In this document: positions 18,975 through 28,311 of the stretch, piece after piece
Numbering within the stretch: position 1 is the stretch's first letter
How the letters are laid out: each line of letters starts with the position of its first letter
Origin: a bacterium
GTDB lineage: Bacteria; Cyanobacteriota; Vampirovibrionia; Gastranaerophilales; Gastranaerophilaceae
NCBI GenBank assembly: GCA_017467605.1
Contig: JAFUSQ010000039.1
Location: forward strand, 1-64,000
DNA: 64,000 bases
Direction: 5' to 3'
The notes under the pieces: model-generated
What the model was told of the DNA's origin: nothing
Seen by the model: the letters and a program-made list of their open reading frames with translations, nothing else
The model's database searches: none
Program-made: the position numbers and the translations under genes

Positions 18975-19191
18975 AAATAAAAATAATCCTAGAGTCAGAT
19001 GCGAAGTATCATACAATGCTTTTCGACACATACTAAAACCTGAAATTGAACAAGCATTTAAGAATTTCCGAAAAGAAAAATTACAAAATGATTTTCCTGA
19101 TAACAATAATATTGAAACTGAATTCTATCAAGATTTAAAAGAAAACTTCAATAAATACACCGATTCCGAATTATTAATAATTTCAATTTAA
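18964..19191 (+). CDS. small basic protein, last gene of transposon unit
   Basis: 75 residues from the ATG at 18964, with GTGGAGGTC just upstream. It overlaps the winged-helix gene by 11 bases. The protein is charged (MKIKNKNNPRVRCEVSYNAF..., FRKEKLQNDF) with no recognisable domain. Coupling to the transposase unit suggests a role in the element. Confidence 0.55.
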   Translation: MKIKNKNNPRVRCEVSYNAFRHILKPEIEQAFKNFRKEKLQNDFPDNNNIETEFYQDLKENFNKYTDSELLIISI

Positions 19192-19254
19192 ATAAATTTA
19201 TCCATTTTAGACTATGCTATAATGCAAATATATTATTAATAAAGGACGAAAAGC

Positions 19255-20034
19255 ATGAATATCCATAAAAAGACAATATTATTTTTTAGTATATTATTTT
19301 TATTTTCTGCAATAATTTGTTGGGTATTTGAAATTAATGATATTAGTGCAACATTATCAAATATATTCATTGCAATATTTACAAATACTTTTATAGTCAT
19401 ATGCACATCATTTGTAAACTATTTTCACGAAAAAGAAGGATTTTTTAATAACCTATTTTTTTATGGAATTTTTGTTAATTCAAATATTGAATGTTTAAAG
19501 CTTTTTTTAGAAAAAATAAATCAACACAAAGATATTGGTGCTATATATCAAGTAATAAGCTCTTATTATGATGCTATTGAAAATATAATTAAAAATATAA
19601 ACTTTACAATATATTCACCAATATTTAGCAAATCAAAAGAAGCAAAATCTGTTGCTTGTATATATAATTTGTTTTTTTAAATTACCAGCGATGTAAAATC
19701 AATAGTTAATGATTTGAAAATTCTTAAAATACAAAAGGAAATTGTTGACTTGAACTTGCAAAAATTAAAGATTTCAGAATCTAATAATATTCTTGATGAA
19801 ACTAAACAAACTACAAGTGAATTTGAAGAACAAATACAAAACATATATATAAGCTTTAACAGTAAGATTTTACAATTATTTGAAGAATTAAAAGATATAA
19901 ATAATAAATATAAAGCCTCATTAATTGAATTACATTCCTATACAAAAAATAAAACTAAGTTGGTTGACACAATATCCATAAGCGAAGAAGATGCAATTAA
20001 GACAATTGAAAATCTTGTGAAACATATTAACTAA
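19255..20034 (+). pseudogene. membrane / coiled-coil protein interrupted by an in-frame TAA
   Basis: An ATG with AAGGACGA upstream begins a frame with two membrane segments (residues about 7-25 and 32-52) and a helical region. A TAA at 19678-19680 stops it after 141 codons, directly after a run of seven T. The same frame then stays open for another 118 codons to 20034 (SDVKSIVNDLKILKIQKEIV, a coiled coil), with no ATG or binding site of its own. One substitution would restore a 260-residue membrane-anchored coiled-coil protein. Family unknown; genes of this build are common in defence islands. Confidence 0.6.
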
Positions 20035-20184
20035 TGTATCTCTCCCAATAGATTTAATTTTGAACACCTTTTGAACTGTTTTTGAAAATATCTTGAATTT
20101 GATACGCGCTGCGTACCGAATTTAAAGTATTATGTCCATATCTGACATATCCATAATTTATGCTAATATTAAAAAGAGGTAAAT

Positions 20185-20763
20185 ATGCAAGAATTAGAAA
20201 AATTAGCAAATAATACTGAAATCAAAAGACTTATTTTTAGAACTACTCCTATACCATATAATAATTTTGGGCTTAGAGTTGAAGCATATTTGAGTGCCGG
20301 AAGTTATGATTTTTATTTTAAAAATGAAAATAATGAAGAAAATATAATTTATTTAACTTCATATGTTTCAGACATATTTGTTGTTTTAAAATTTTTATGG
20401 ACTTTAGCAGAAACAAAAAATCCTATATGTACTTTAATTGAAGGTGAAGGTCGCAATGGTATTTTTTATGCAAAACCAATAAGCAATAATCAAGTGCATT
20501 TTGTAGTTGCTGATGATTATGAATTATATAAAAATTTTTGTAAAAATAATGAACACTACAGTTTTGAGGATGCTCATATTTGTTTAGACATTGTTGCTAA
20601 TAAACATAGACTTATAAAACGATTTTATAACGCAATATGGGAAGAAACAAAGAACTATAAAGAAATAAAATATTCTCCCATATGGCATGGTATAGAAAAG
20701 AGACATATTGATTTATTTGAAAAACTAAAAAAATATATCGAGGATAACGAATGGGAATTTTAA
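20185..20763 (+). CDS. unknown protein
   Basis: 192 residues, soluble. AAGAGG precedes the ATG. The protein is a mix of beta-like (LTSYVSDIFVVLKFLWTLAE; GRNGIFYAKP; NQVHFVVADD) and a helical, lysine-rich C-terminal part. I recognise no family. Its end overlaps the next gene by 13 bases, so the two form one operon and probably one function. Confidence 0.6.
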   Translation: MQELEKLANNTEIKRLIFRTTPIPYNNFGLRVEAYLSAGSYDFYFKNENNEENIIYLTSYVSDIFVVLKFLWTLAETKNPICTLIEGEGRNGIFYAKPISNNQVHFVVADDYELYKNFCKNNEHYSFEDAHICLDIVANKHRLIKRFYNAIWEETKNYKEIKYSPIWHGIEKRHIDLFEKLKKYIEDNEWEF

Positions 20764-21224
20764 CCAATAAAATTATAATGCCCGAATTAGGATTGGAATT
20801 AGATTTGGATATCAACGCAACGGTTATACATAAAGGTTCTTCTTTTGAAAATTATAATGCTTTGGCATTTTATAAAAATGTAATAAAGCCGAATTTAAAA
20901 GATTTTTATGAAGATGAGTTAAATTCTCGTAAAGTTATCAATGCGTGTATAACTTTATATCATCTTGCAGATTGGTATATTCCGAATGATAAAAATAAAA
21001 GGAATGAACTGAAATCCAAAATACCTTTTAATGAAGTATTGGAAAGTGTTGCCAACGGAACAAAACATTGTAATAAAACTAAAAAATATCAAACAGGCAA
21101 GAAAGAAGGTTCATATACCTATACAAAACTAATAGTTGATAACGGAACTAATTCCTACAACCTAATTGATATATTAAAAGAAATAGAAAACTTTTGGAAT
21201 ATTGAATTTAAGTTAAGACATTAA
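20751..21224 (+). CDS. unknown protein, possibly HEPN-like helical
   Basis: 157 residues, starting within the previous gene behind GAGGATAACGA. The segment INACITLYHLADWYI, then VLESVANGTKHCNK, is helical with a conserved-looking NGTKH. It faintly recalls HEPN-type helical domains of toxin or immunity proteins, but the R-x4-6-H motif is absent, so I make no assignment. It ends 4 bases into the convergent GIY-YIG gene. Confidence 0.5.
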   Translation: MGILTNKIIMPELGLELDLDINATVIHKGSSFENYNALAFYKNVIKPNLKDFYEDELNSRKVINACITLYHLADWYIPNDKNKRNELKSKIPFNEVLESVANGTKHCNKTKKYQTGKKEGSYTYTKLIVDNGTNSYNLIDILKEIENFWNIEFKLRH

Positions 21225-22096
21225 TCGTTTAACAAATTTTTTAACGGTGTTCCGTCTTTTGTTTTCCAATCTACAAGACCGTTTGTATTTCCGCCAATAA
21301 CAAAAGCTGCAGCATAACTTGGACTATTAAATAATAAATCTTCTTGAAGAATTCTGTTCTTATCAATTTTTGCAGTTTGTCTTAATTGTTGTATTTTCTT
21401 AGGAATGGCTTTCATATCTTCTTTTGTAATGTAGCTGCCTTTGAATACTACAAAACCATCTCTTGTTTGTTGTCCTGTTGCTTTTGCAGTAACTCCTGTT
21501 TTTTGAATTGTTCTTTCTAAATAAAAAATATCATTAGATTCTTTATTTGTAGTTTTTTCAATAAGCGGAACAAATACTTTATAATTTAAAGCACTGAGAA
21601 TTAAACTTGCGTGATATACAAATTCTTCAAGAGTACATTTCTTTTCTTCTGATATATTGCCAACCATTGGATCATTACCGTTTTTAACTATATATCTGTT
21701 TGCCTCTTTTGCAAGATTACAGAAATGATTTTCCAAATAACTTATTTCTGTCGGTCCAAATGTATCATCAGTTGTAGTAAAAGCAACGGCTTCATTCCAA
21801 TAATCTTTTTTAGAATTACGGTTATGTTCTTTTAATCGAGTTAATAATGCCTCACCGTTTTTACGCACTCCGGCTTGACCTATATATACGACTTCTTTTG
21901 CACTATCATCTGTTGTACCACCGAATAGAAAATATATTCCCGATTGCTTTAACTCTTTTCTGGCTTTGCATTTATCTAAATCTTCACGATTTATTTTGAA
22001 AGCAACACAAGTTGTTCCGTCAATTGAACATTTAATTCTTCCTGTCGGTTCGTAATCCATTAAAAATAATTGAATTGTTTTTCTGAAATTCGCCAT
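21221..22096 (-). CDS. GIY-YIG nuclease-like protein with C-terminal DUF4357
   Basis: 291 residues from the ATG at 22096 (AGGAG eight bases upstream; a GTG at 22105 is less likely). SGIYFLFGG and VVYIGQAG form the GIY-YIG pair, with LLTRLKEHN and LENHFCNLA continuing the nuclease fold. The C-terminus, LLFNSPSYAAAFVIGGNTNG then DGTPLKNLL, is the DUF4357 domain often fused to GIY-YIG. Such proteins occur in restriction or defence contexts. It is divergent from the DUF5131 gene, sharing a 108-base promoter region. Confidence 0.85.
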   Translation of the reverse strand: MANFRKTIQLFLMDYEPTGRIKCSIDGTTCVAFKINREDLDKCKARKELKQSGIYFLFGGTTDDSAKEVVYIGQAGVRKNGEALLTRLKEHNRNSKKDYWNEAVAFTTTDDTFGPTEISYLENHFCNLAKEANRYIVKNGNDPMVGNISEEKKCTLEEFVYHASLILSALNYKVFVPLIEKTTNKESNDIFYLERTIQKTGVTAKATGQQTRDGFVVFKGSYITKEDMKAIPKKIQQLRQTAKIDKNRILQEDLLFNSPSYAAAFVIGGNTNGLVDWKTKDGTPLKNLLND

Positions 22097-22188
22097 TCTT
22101 ACCACTCCTAATGTTTTTAAGATAGCATAAATTTGTTAAAAAGTGAAATCTCATATAACAGGAGGGTTTGTTAAGAAAAGTAAACATG

Positions 22189-22194
22189 TATAAT
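22189..22194 (+). promoter_or_regulatory. -10 box of the DUF5131 gene; near-leaderless start
   Basis: TATAAT ends only 10 bases before the ATG at 22205, so the transcript would begin about 4 bases before the start codon. No Shine-Dalgarno sequence fits in that space. The AGGAGGG at 22160-22166 lies too far upstream to serve this gene. Confidence 0.55.
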
Positions 22195-22204
22195 TTATAG
22201 TATT

Positions 22205-22912
22205 ATGGCAGAAAAGTCAAAAATTGAGTGGACAGAATCAACATGGAATCCAGTTACAGGCTGCACGAAAATTAGTGAAGGTTGTAAACATTGTTATGCA
22301 GAACGAATGACAAGACGACTACATGCTATGGGACAAGAAAAATATAAAAATTGTTTCAAAGTAACTACTCATGAAGAATGTCTTGACGAACCTTTGTCTT
22401 GGAAAAAACCACAAATTATTTTTGTTTGCTCAATGAGTGATTTATTTCACAAAAATGTGCCTGACGAATTCATAATAAAAGTATTTGATATTATGAATAA
22501 AGCTTCTTGGCATACTTTTCAAGTATTAACTAAAAGAGCTGAAAGATTAGAAAAAATTGCTCCAAAACTTAATTGGACTCCTAATATATGGTTAGGAGTA
22601 ACAGTTGAGTCCGATGAACAGAAAAAACGAATTCCTTATTTAATTAATACTCCGGCACATATTAAATATTTATCAATTGAACCAATGATAAATGAGATCA
22701 AAGATTTATCATTAGATAATATTAATTGGGTTATTGTGGGTGGTGAAAGCGGTCCCGGTGCAAGACCTATTCAAGAAAGTTGGGTAACATCAATAAGAGA
22801 TAATTGCATTGAAAATGATATACCATTTTTCTTTAAGCAATGGGGTGGTGTTAATAAAAAGGTTGCTGGGTGTACATTGCAAGGACGGCAATGGAAAGAA
22901 TTACCAATTTAA
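22205..22912 (+). CDS. DUF5131 (phage Gp37/Gp68) three-Cys-motif protein
   Basis: 235 residues. The start KIEWTESTWNPVTGC with C20, C27 and C30 (C-x6-C-x2-C) is the family hallmark. IIFVCSMSDLFH, FQVLTKRAERL, WLGVTVES and WVIVGGESGPGARP are further conserved blocks. The fold and cysteines suggest a radical-SAM-like 4Fe-4S protein of the spore photoproduct lyase neighbourhood; the reaction is unknown. Its 3' end overlaps by 4 bases the convergent gene for TcmP, its usual partner. Confidence 0.92.
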   Translation: MAEKSKIEWTESTWNPVTGCTKISEGCKHCYAERMTRRLHAMGQEKYKNCFKVTTHEECLDEPLSWKKPQIIFVCSMSDLFHKNVPDEFIIKVFDIMNKASWHTFQVLTKRAERLEKIAPKLNWTPNIWLGVTVESDEQKKRIPYLINTPAHIKYLSIEPMINEIKDLSLDNINWVIVGGESGPGARPIQESWVTSIRDNCIENDIPFFFKQWGGVNKKVAGCTLQGRQWKELPI

Positions 22913-24132
22913 TTCTGAATAAATATTTCTCTTAAATTTTGTTTCTTTTGAAATGCATTTGATTTTAATTTTTTACCGTCAACCGTCATATATTTTAATT
23001 TCGTGTCTTCTGTACATAATATTTTAAGATAATTTTGTTCTACCAAGTTATTTATAGCTGTTTTAATATTTTTCGAGGTTGGAATTTCATTTGGTGATGC
23101 ATCTTTCCAAGAATAAAAGTCGTTATACAATTTTGTAAATAACGTAAGCAAAGACATCGTTTTATTGTTAGAAATATCTCTAACTTTTTGGGTTAATTCA
23201 AAATGGGTGAAATCCGTATTATTGTCAAATAAACTAATTTGACCGTTTTTATTTTGTTGTTCTTTTTCATTCAGTAATTCGGAATATGTATCGAGAAATG
23301 CATTTGCAACCCCTACGGAACTTGTTAATAAGCATAAATAAAATCTGTCCGCATTTTCCAATGCACCCTCTTTTGTGCGAGTTATTGCAACATTTATTAC
23401 AAAATCCTTATCTATGTCTTTAAAAGTTCGACTAATAAGTCTTCTTATAACAACTGCATTATTCAATTGTTCAATATCATGAACTTGTCTTTTTAATAGT
23501 CGGAGCATTTTTACTTTAATCCCAAAATAATCCGCTATTTTTGAAAGACTTTCCTCGTCTGTTCTCCCTAATACTCTTTCATGAGCATTTGTGTTAATGA
23601 GAATTAATATATCTTTTAACTTACTGCTTTTATCGATTAATTTTTTTAAATCAGGTAATTTTAATTCAACAGAAAAAGGATCTGCAAATATCATACCCCA
23701 GTCAGACTTGTTTAATCCTTGTTTAAATTGTTCTGTGCAAATTTCCCATGAGTCAGTCAATACGATTGGAGTAATAATTTGTGATAAATTATTACTATCA
23801 ATATACTCTTTTACATTTTGTGATAAATGTTTTGCATTTTCTGTGTTTTGTTCACTTAATATCATATTTATTTTATTGATGTTATTTGAATCATTGTCCA
23901 ATTGATTTTTTGAACTATTTAATGCAATCAATGGTGAACCCAAATTATCATCATTAAATTTGCCGCAACCAGCATATAAATCTAAATATACAAACTGCCG
24001 TTTTTCCTTATTCTTATTATTAAAAGAACTTGATATAGAAATACAACTGTCGTATACACTTTTAAATAAACGGTGCTTTATTGCCGTATGTGGCGGTTCT
24101 TTTTCAAAATGTTCTTGTGCTTTCTCTACCAT
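22909..24132 (-). CDS. tcmP: three-Cys-motif partner protein TcmP
   Basis: 407 residues. KHRLFKSVYD then QFVYLDLYAGCGKF is a class I methyltransferase motif I; GMIFADPFSVEL resembles motif IV, and the C-terminal third contains a winged-helix segment. This is the build of TcmP proteins, which co-occur with DUF5131 genes. On the minus strand a TATAAT (24139-24144) lies six bases before the ATG and no binding site is present, so the message is probably leaderless. Convergent with, not co-transcribed with, its partner, which is unusual. Confidence 0.85.
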   Translation of the reverse strand: MVEKAQEHFEKEPPHTAIKHRLFKSVYDSCISISSSFNNKNKEKRQFVYLDLYAGCGKFNDDNLGSPLIALNSSKNQLDNDSNNINKINMILSEQNTENAKHLSQNVKEYIDSNNLSQIITPIVLTDSWEICTEQFKQGLNKSDWGMIFADPFSVELKLPDLKKLIDKSSKLKDILILINTNAHERVLGRTDEESLSKIADYFGIKVKMLRLLKRQVHDIEQLNNAVVIRRLISRTFKDIDKDFVINVAITRTKEGALENADRFYLCLLTSSVGVANAFLDTYSELLNEKEQQNKNGQISLFDNNTDFTHFELTQKVRDISNNKTMSLLTLFTKLYNDFYSWKDASPNEIPTSKNIKTAINNLVEQNYLKILCTEDTKLKYMTVDGKKLKSNAFQKKQNLREIFIQN

Positions 24133-24233
24133 AAAGGAATTATAGCATAGTAAGTAGCAGGTCTCTATTTTATAAATAATTTTTTAATATTTACAAAGTT
24201 GTATTTTGACAAAGTATAAGCTAATATTGTGAT

Positions 24234-25709
24234 ATGAAGTTCAGAACCTATAAAAGACGAGATACGACAAGAGAGAGTGGTTTTCATACATCCGGGGAAA
24301 CAACAGGAAGCGAATGCAAGATTGTAAAATCTTGGTTTTTCTACGATAAGAATATAACGGCTTCCCTAAAATTTTGCAAAAAAAGTTTAAAATTAGTTGA
24401 TATATTCAGTTTGAATAAATCCATGCTAGCTTTAGGTTTTTATATATTTCCGGAAAGCAAAATGACTGTTGAGATTAGATTCAATTATTTATACCAAGAT
24501 AAAAAATACCATACTGATTTTACTAAAAAATTAGATTTTAATAAATGGAACAAAATAGGTGTACACGATTATATAGACATATTAGACGAGAATGAAATAA
24601 AAGATGTATTTGTAGAAATTTTATTCTTTGGAGAAAAAGAAATTTCTTATCATATTTATGGATTGGATTTTAATATAATATCTCAGTCACATTATATTGA
24701 TAATGAAAATGCGTTTGCAGATTTTAATAAAAAAACTGCAATAACTATTCCTGAAACATACTATTTAAATCACGAACAAGACTTGGGACTAAATTTAATC
24801 TGTCCGTCTATCAAAGCTTTTAAAGAAGGTAAAACACTTGTTATTAAAAGTTGTAACCGTTGTTCTCGATATCTACCTATTAATATTGATGAAGAAAGAA
24901 CAACACTTGCTTTTTCAAACCATTGTGCTTCAAGAGCTCCATGTTCACATAAAAATTTTGCAAAATATAAAATAATGAATAATGATTATCCGAAAATTGA
25001 ACAAATAAATGATGATGATCAGGTTCAAACATATTACGGACATCAATTAGAATGCAAAGCTTGTAAGAAATTCTTTGTAAATGCTCCATTAAATCCTATG
25101 AGGACATCAACTCAACACAGAGAAGATTCTTTACGAAGACGAGCAATTGAAGTTTTAGTTGATACACTTCTTGATAATGAATGGATTTATCATAAGTTTA
25201 GAAAACAAGAAAAGAAAGAATTTGACAAACATATTTGGGAAATATTTGGTAAAAAGTGTTTTAATTGTGGTAAAAGTATTACTGTCAATGAAATGGACCT
25301 AGACCATACTATGCCGTTAGCTTATTTATGGCCACTTGATATTCATGCAACATGCCTGTGTTCATCTTGTAACAGTAAAAAGAGTGATTTATTTCCTATT
25401 GAGTTTTATGACAAAGAACATTTAAAACAATTATCAAAAATAACAAATCTTTCAATTGAAACTTTATCATCCAAAATTATTAATATGGATGCCGTAGAAA
25501 AATTAGTCAGCAAAGTAGATTGGTTTTTTGATGAATTTTTAATACATAAAGATTATCAAAAGATAAGGGATGGCAAAAAAGCGGCAGACCAAATATATCA
25601 TTCTATACAAAAAGTTATATTGGCATCTGGCTTAAAAATTGATTTACTAAGAGAATATTATAAAAAAACAAATAGATATCCTAAAAGTATCACATTAAAA
25701 CACGATTAG
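24234..25709 (+). CDS. HNH endonuclease, probable restriction enzyme
   Basis: 491 residues. The C-terminal nuclease has zinc cysteines C342/C345 and C376/C379 around DLDHTMPL (D357, H358) and N380: a full HNH (bba-metal) site. Before it lies a second zinc-binding region (C207/C210, C231/C237 and C274/C277). The N-terminal 180 residues look beta-rich and may recognise DNA. It converges with, and overlaps by 4 bases, a pair of methyltransferase genes; I infer that it is the restriction subunit of that system. The recognition site cannot be read from the sequence. Confidence 0.8.
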   Translation: MKFRTYKRRDTTRESGFHTSGETTGSECKIVKSWFFYDKNITASLKFCKKSLKLVDIFSLNKSMLALGFYIFPESKMTVEIRFNYLYQDKKYHTDFTKKLDFNKWNKIGVHDYIDILDENEIKDVFVEILFFGEKEISYHIYGLDFNIISQSHYIDNENAFADFNKKTAITIPETYYLNHEQDLGLNLICPSIKAFKEGKTLVIKSCNRCSRYLPINIDEERTTLAFSNHCASRAPCSHKNFAKYKIMNNDYPKIEQINDDDQVQTYYGHQLECKACKKFFVNAPLNPMRTSTQHREDSLRRRAIEVLVDTLLDNEWIYHKFRKQEKKEFDKHIWEIFGKKCFNCGKSITVNEMDLDHTMPLAYLWPLDIHATCLCSSCNSKKSDLFPIEFYDKEHLKQLSKITNLSIETLSSKIINMDAVEKLVSKVDWFFDEFLIHKDYQKIRDGKKAADQIYHSIQKVILASGLKIDLLREYYKKTNRYPKSITLKHD

Positions 25710-26869
25710 CGTTTTATTAAAAACAGATATTGATGATGAGTAGTACCACCTTTATCTTTTATTCCGTGTTTTTCTATATTTTTAACTGACTCATCACCTC
25801 TACATACTTCAACAAAATATTTTTGTGCAATAGATGATAATAAATCAGCCATGTCGTATTTTTCTGTTTTTCCTAAATGCAATATGATTTTACCATTCGG
25901 TTTTAAAACATTATATGCCATTTTAAAGAATTTATCATAAATATTTATATCTTTTTTTTGTTGTCCTTCTAAAAAACGCATATTTGCATTTGTGTAATCT
26001 TCAGGTTCCCAACCGGCAAGCCACAAACGCATCCAATTTTGAGAGTAAAACTTTAAGGAGCTTAAAAATGGCGGTGAAGTAATAATTGCATCAAAATAAC
26101 TATTATAAATATCATTCAATTGAGTATAATCACCCAATACAGATTTACCGATGCCTCTATATTCATCAAAAAAGTTATTTTTGTATGTAAGATTTATTTT
26201 ATCAATGATATGTTCTATAACATTTTTGTAGACAAAATTACCCGTTGGAGCGTACGGTGTAAGTGGGTGTGAATTTCTAGATAGAGCATAAGGTCTATTA
26301 CCATGTAAAACATGCAATAGCGAAGCAAAAACAACGCATTCGGCGGAGCTTAATTCTTGCATAGTTTTGTTTTTAAAATATTTTCTTGCAGAAAGTATTT
26401 CCGCATAGGTATTTTTTTCAAAATATTCAGGGATTTTGCCGTTTAAACCAAACTCATCATATAAATGATTGTCAAATTCATTATTTTTGTTTCTTTCAAT
26501 ATATTCGGACAAATCCTCTACTACTCTAAAAATGTTTTCGTAACTTGTTTTTTCTATTTTTGCCTTCGAAATAATATAAGCCAATTCACTCAAATCGTTT
26601 GATACTGCGTTTCTACCCTGCAAAACTGCTTCAAGAGCTATTGTTCCAACCCCACCAAGAGGGTCTAATATAGTATCGTTTTCATTAGTAAAATTTTTAA
26701 TCAAAAAGTGAGCTATTGCGGGTTTTAATTTACCATGGTAAGAACAAAAAGAATGCCATCTATGTCCCCAATTACGAGAACAATAAGGTTCTTCTTGATA
26801 AGGGAAATTATTAATGAAGTCTTTTGCAGAGTCTTCAAAATTTTCAGATTTACATAATAGTTCTTGCAT
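25706..26869 (-). CDS. DNA methyltransferase, second of a pair
   Basis: 387 residues from the ATG at 26869 (AAGGTGG upstream; a TTG at 26884 is the alternative). Motif I is ILDPLGGVGT and motif IV TSPPF. The order I then IV with a large insert between them, and the SPP(F/Y) form, suggest an amino-methyltransferase (m4C or m6A) of the DNA-methylase N-4/N-6 type. It overlaps the upstream methyltransferase gene by 20 bases and is translated with it. Two different methyltransferases plus an HNH nuclease suggest an asymmetric recognition site. Confidence 0.85.
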   Translation of the reverse strand: MQELLCKSENFEDSAKDFINNFPYQEEPYCSRNWGHRWHSFCSYHGKLKPAIAHFLIKNFTNENDTILDPLGGVGTIALEAVLQGRNAVSNDLSELAYIISKAKIEKTSYENIFRVVEDLSEYIERNKNNEFDNHLYDEFGLNGKIPEYFEKNTYAEILSARKYFKNKTMQELSSAECVVFASLLHVLHGNRPYALSRNSHPLTPYAPTGNFVYKNVIEHIIDKINLTYKNNFFDEYRGIGKSVLGDYTQLNDIYNSYFDAIITSPPFLSSLKFYSQNWMRLWLAGWEPEDYTNANMRFLEGQQKKDINIYDKFFKMAYNVLKPNGKIILHLGKTEKYDMADLLSSIAQKYFVEVCRGDESVKNIEKHGIKDKGGTTHHQYLFLIKR

Positions 26870-28139
26870 CTCCCACCTTATCAAAGATTAATAATTTTTG
26901 TGATAGAGTATTGCCTGTTTTGGAATGTCTCTTACGCAACAACCTACTCTCTACTAATTTAAAACTATTATTTTTTGCAATTGAAATAATTAATTCATCT
27001 ACAGGAATATGAACTCCATAATATTCAGAGTCACCTATATCAAAGTATATTCTTCCATTGTTTTTTAGAAGTAGATTAAAATTGTTGAAAACAATATTCA
27101 TATCGCTAAAATATGCTCTTATCATTTTCGGAATTCGCTTATCAGTAGACAATTTATCTAATTGCATTGCATATGGTTCTACAATATCTAATGGAATTAT
27201 TTTGTTATTGACGGAAACATTATTTATTCCTGCTGTAATTGCTCGTTCTCTATATGTTTTTAGGTCTGTTTCTTGTGATATAAAATCTAAAATCCATAAT
27301 TCTAATTTTGTGTTTCTAAAATAATTAGTGCCATTAACATAAGGTGGTGATGTTATTATCACATCTACTGAATTATAGTATTTTTCACTAATAAATTTTG
27401 CATTATCACTTATAAACTCTGTTGTTTCAAAATCAATATTTTTTACTGTTTGAATATCAGAAATAACATTTGAGAACTTTTGTATAAATAAATCGATTGT
27501 ATTATTTGCAGTAGATTCTTTCTCTTTTGATGTTTTTTTGCGTAAGTCAGCTGCTCTTATCATGTTTGAAATTTCTACCGCAATTGATGCTAAACATAGT
27601 AAAGCTAAGTCTTTCACATCGTCATTTTCTATATTTTTTATCAAATATTTTATATATGATATATCTTGTAAAACTTTTTTATCAAAAAAATCTTTTTCTT
27701 TATAACAGTCATTTATAGTATTACATTTTTTTGTTAAATCTTTTCTATAATTTTTATCCAATAATTTGTCGCATAAATCCTTAAAGATTTTATTTAAAAC
27801 AAAATAATCATTATTTTCTAATATACTCTTAACAACATTTACTTTTGTGTTTGCGATGAAACGCATAAAAGGATTTACTTCAGAAGCATAACTTTTTATT
27901 CCCATAGTACTTGCTGTTAGGGTTGTTGTCCCCGAACCATTAAATGGGTCATATACAACAATATTTGAATTGTAGTTATTTAATATTGATCTGACAAAAT
28001 TTATTGAAAAACCTTCAATATATGGGTACCAACGATGAATTGGAATATCAAAATTATTTTTGAATGTTCCATCCATTGGCTTTATTAAGCTTAATTTTAT
28101 GCTTTGTTTACTCTTTAATTCAGCTTCCGCAATTGCCAT
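26850..28139 (-). CDS. DNA methyltransferase, first of a pair
   Basis: 429 residues. Motif I VVYDPFNGSGTTT (residues 61-73) and motif IV TSPPY (263-267), with about 190 residues between them that could hold a target-recognition region; NGRIYFDIGDSEYYG is the later conserved strand. SPPY favours cytosine-N4 methylation, but adenine cannot be excluded. GGGGAG stands before the ATG. Same type as its partner downstream but the two share little obvious sequence, as expected if each modifies one strand of an asymmetric site. Confidence 0.87.
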   Translation of the reverse strand: MAIAEAELKSKQSIKLSLIKPMDGTFKNNFDIPIHRWYPYIEGFSINFVRSILNNYNSNIVVYDPFNGSGTTTLTASTMGIKSYASEVNPFMRFIANTKVNVVKSILENNDYFVLNKIFKDLCDKLLDKNYRKDLTKKCNTINDCYKEKDFFDKKVLQDISYIKYLIKNIENDDVKDLALLCLASIAVEISNMIRAADLRKKTSKEKESTANNTIDLFIQKFSNVISDIQTVKNIDFETTEFISDNAKFISEKYYNSVDVIITSPPYVNGTNYFRNTKLELWILDFISQETDLKTYRERAITAGINNVSVNNKIIPLDIVEPYAMQLDKLSTDKRIPKMIRAYFSDMNIVFNNFNLLLKNNGRIYFDIGDSEYYGVHIPVDELIISIAKNNSFKLVESRLLRKRHSKTGNTLSQKLLIFDKVGDARTIM

Positions 28140-28311
28140 TAAATTTACTCCCCTTGGTACAAGTATACTATAAATATCACATTTGCTCTAATTGTGAAGT
28201 TTTTATTATTATGTCATATAATCGCCATAATCTAAATAGTTTACAAAGATTTGCTAATTTAAATGAGTAATAAATTATGTTAGAATACAACTTAAGAATA
28301 GGTACAAAATA

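Larger units (their letters stand above)
15672..19191 (+). mobile_element. Mu-like DDE transposon (right end undetermined)
   Basis: Contains transposase, MuB-like ATPase, a winged-helix protein and a small ORF in one overlapping transcription unit. The left end holds three TTAGCA motifs (15672, 15688, 15698) just before the transposase gene, as expected of multiple transposase-binding sites. I could not find a matching array on the right, so the end given is only the last gene of the unit. The element may extend further and carry part of the following defence genes as cargo. Confidence 0.6.

Noticed and set aside
24246..24270. Fourth WYL operator (TACGACAAGAGAGAG)
   Set aside because: It lies inside the HNH coding region (RRDTTRES), lacks the GTC half-site at the right spacing, and is explained by codons.
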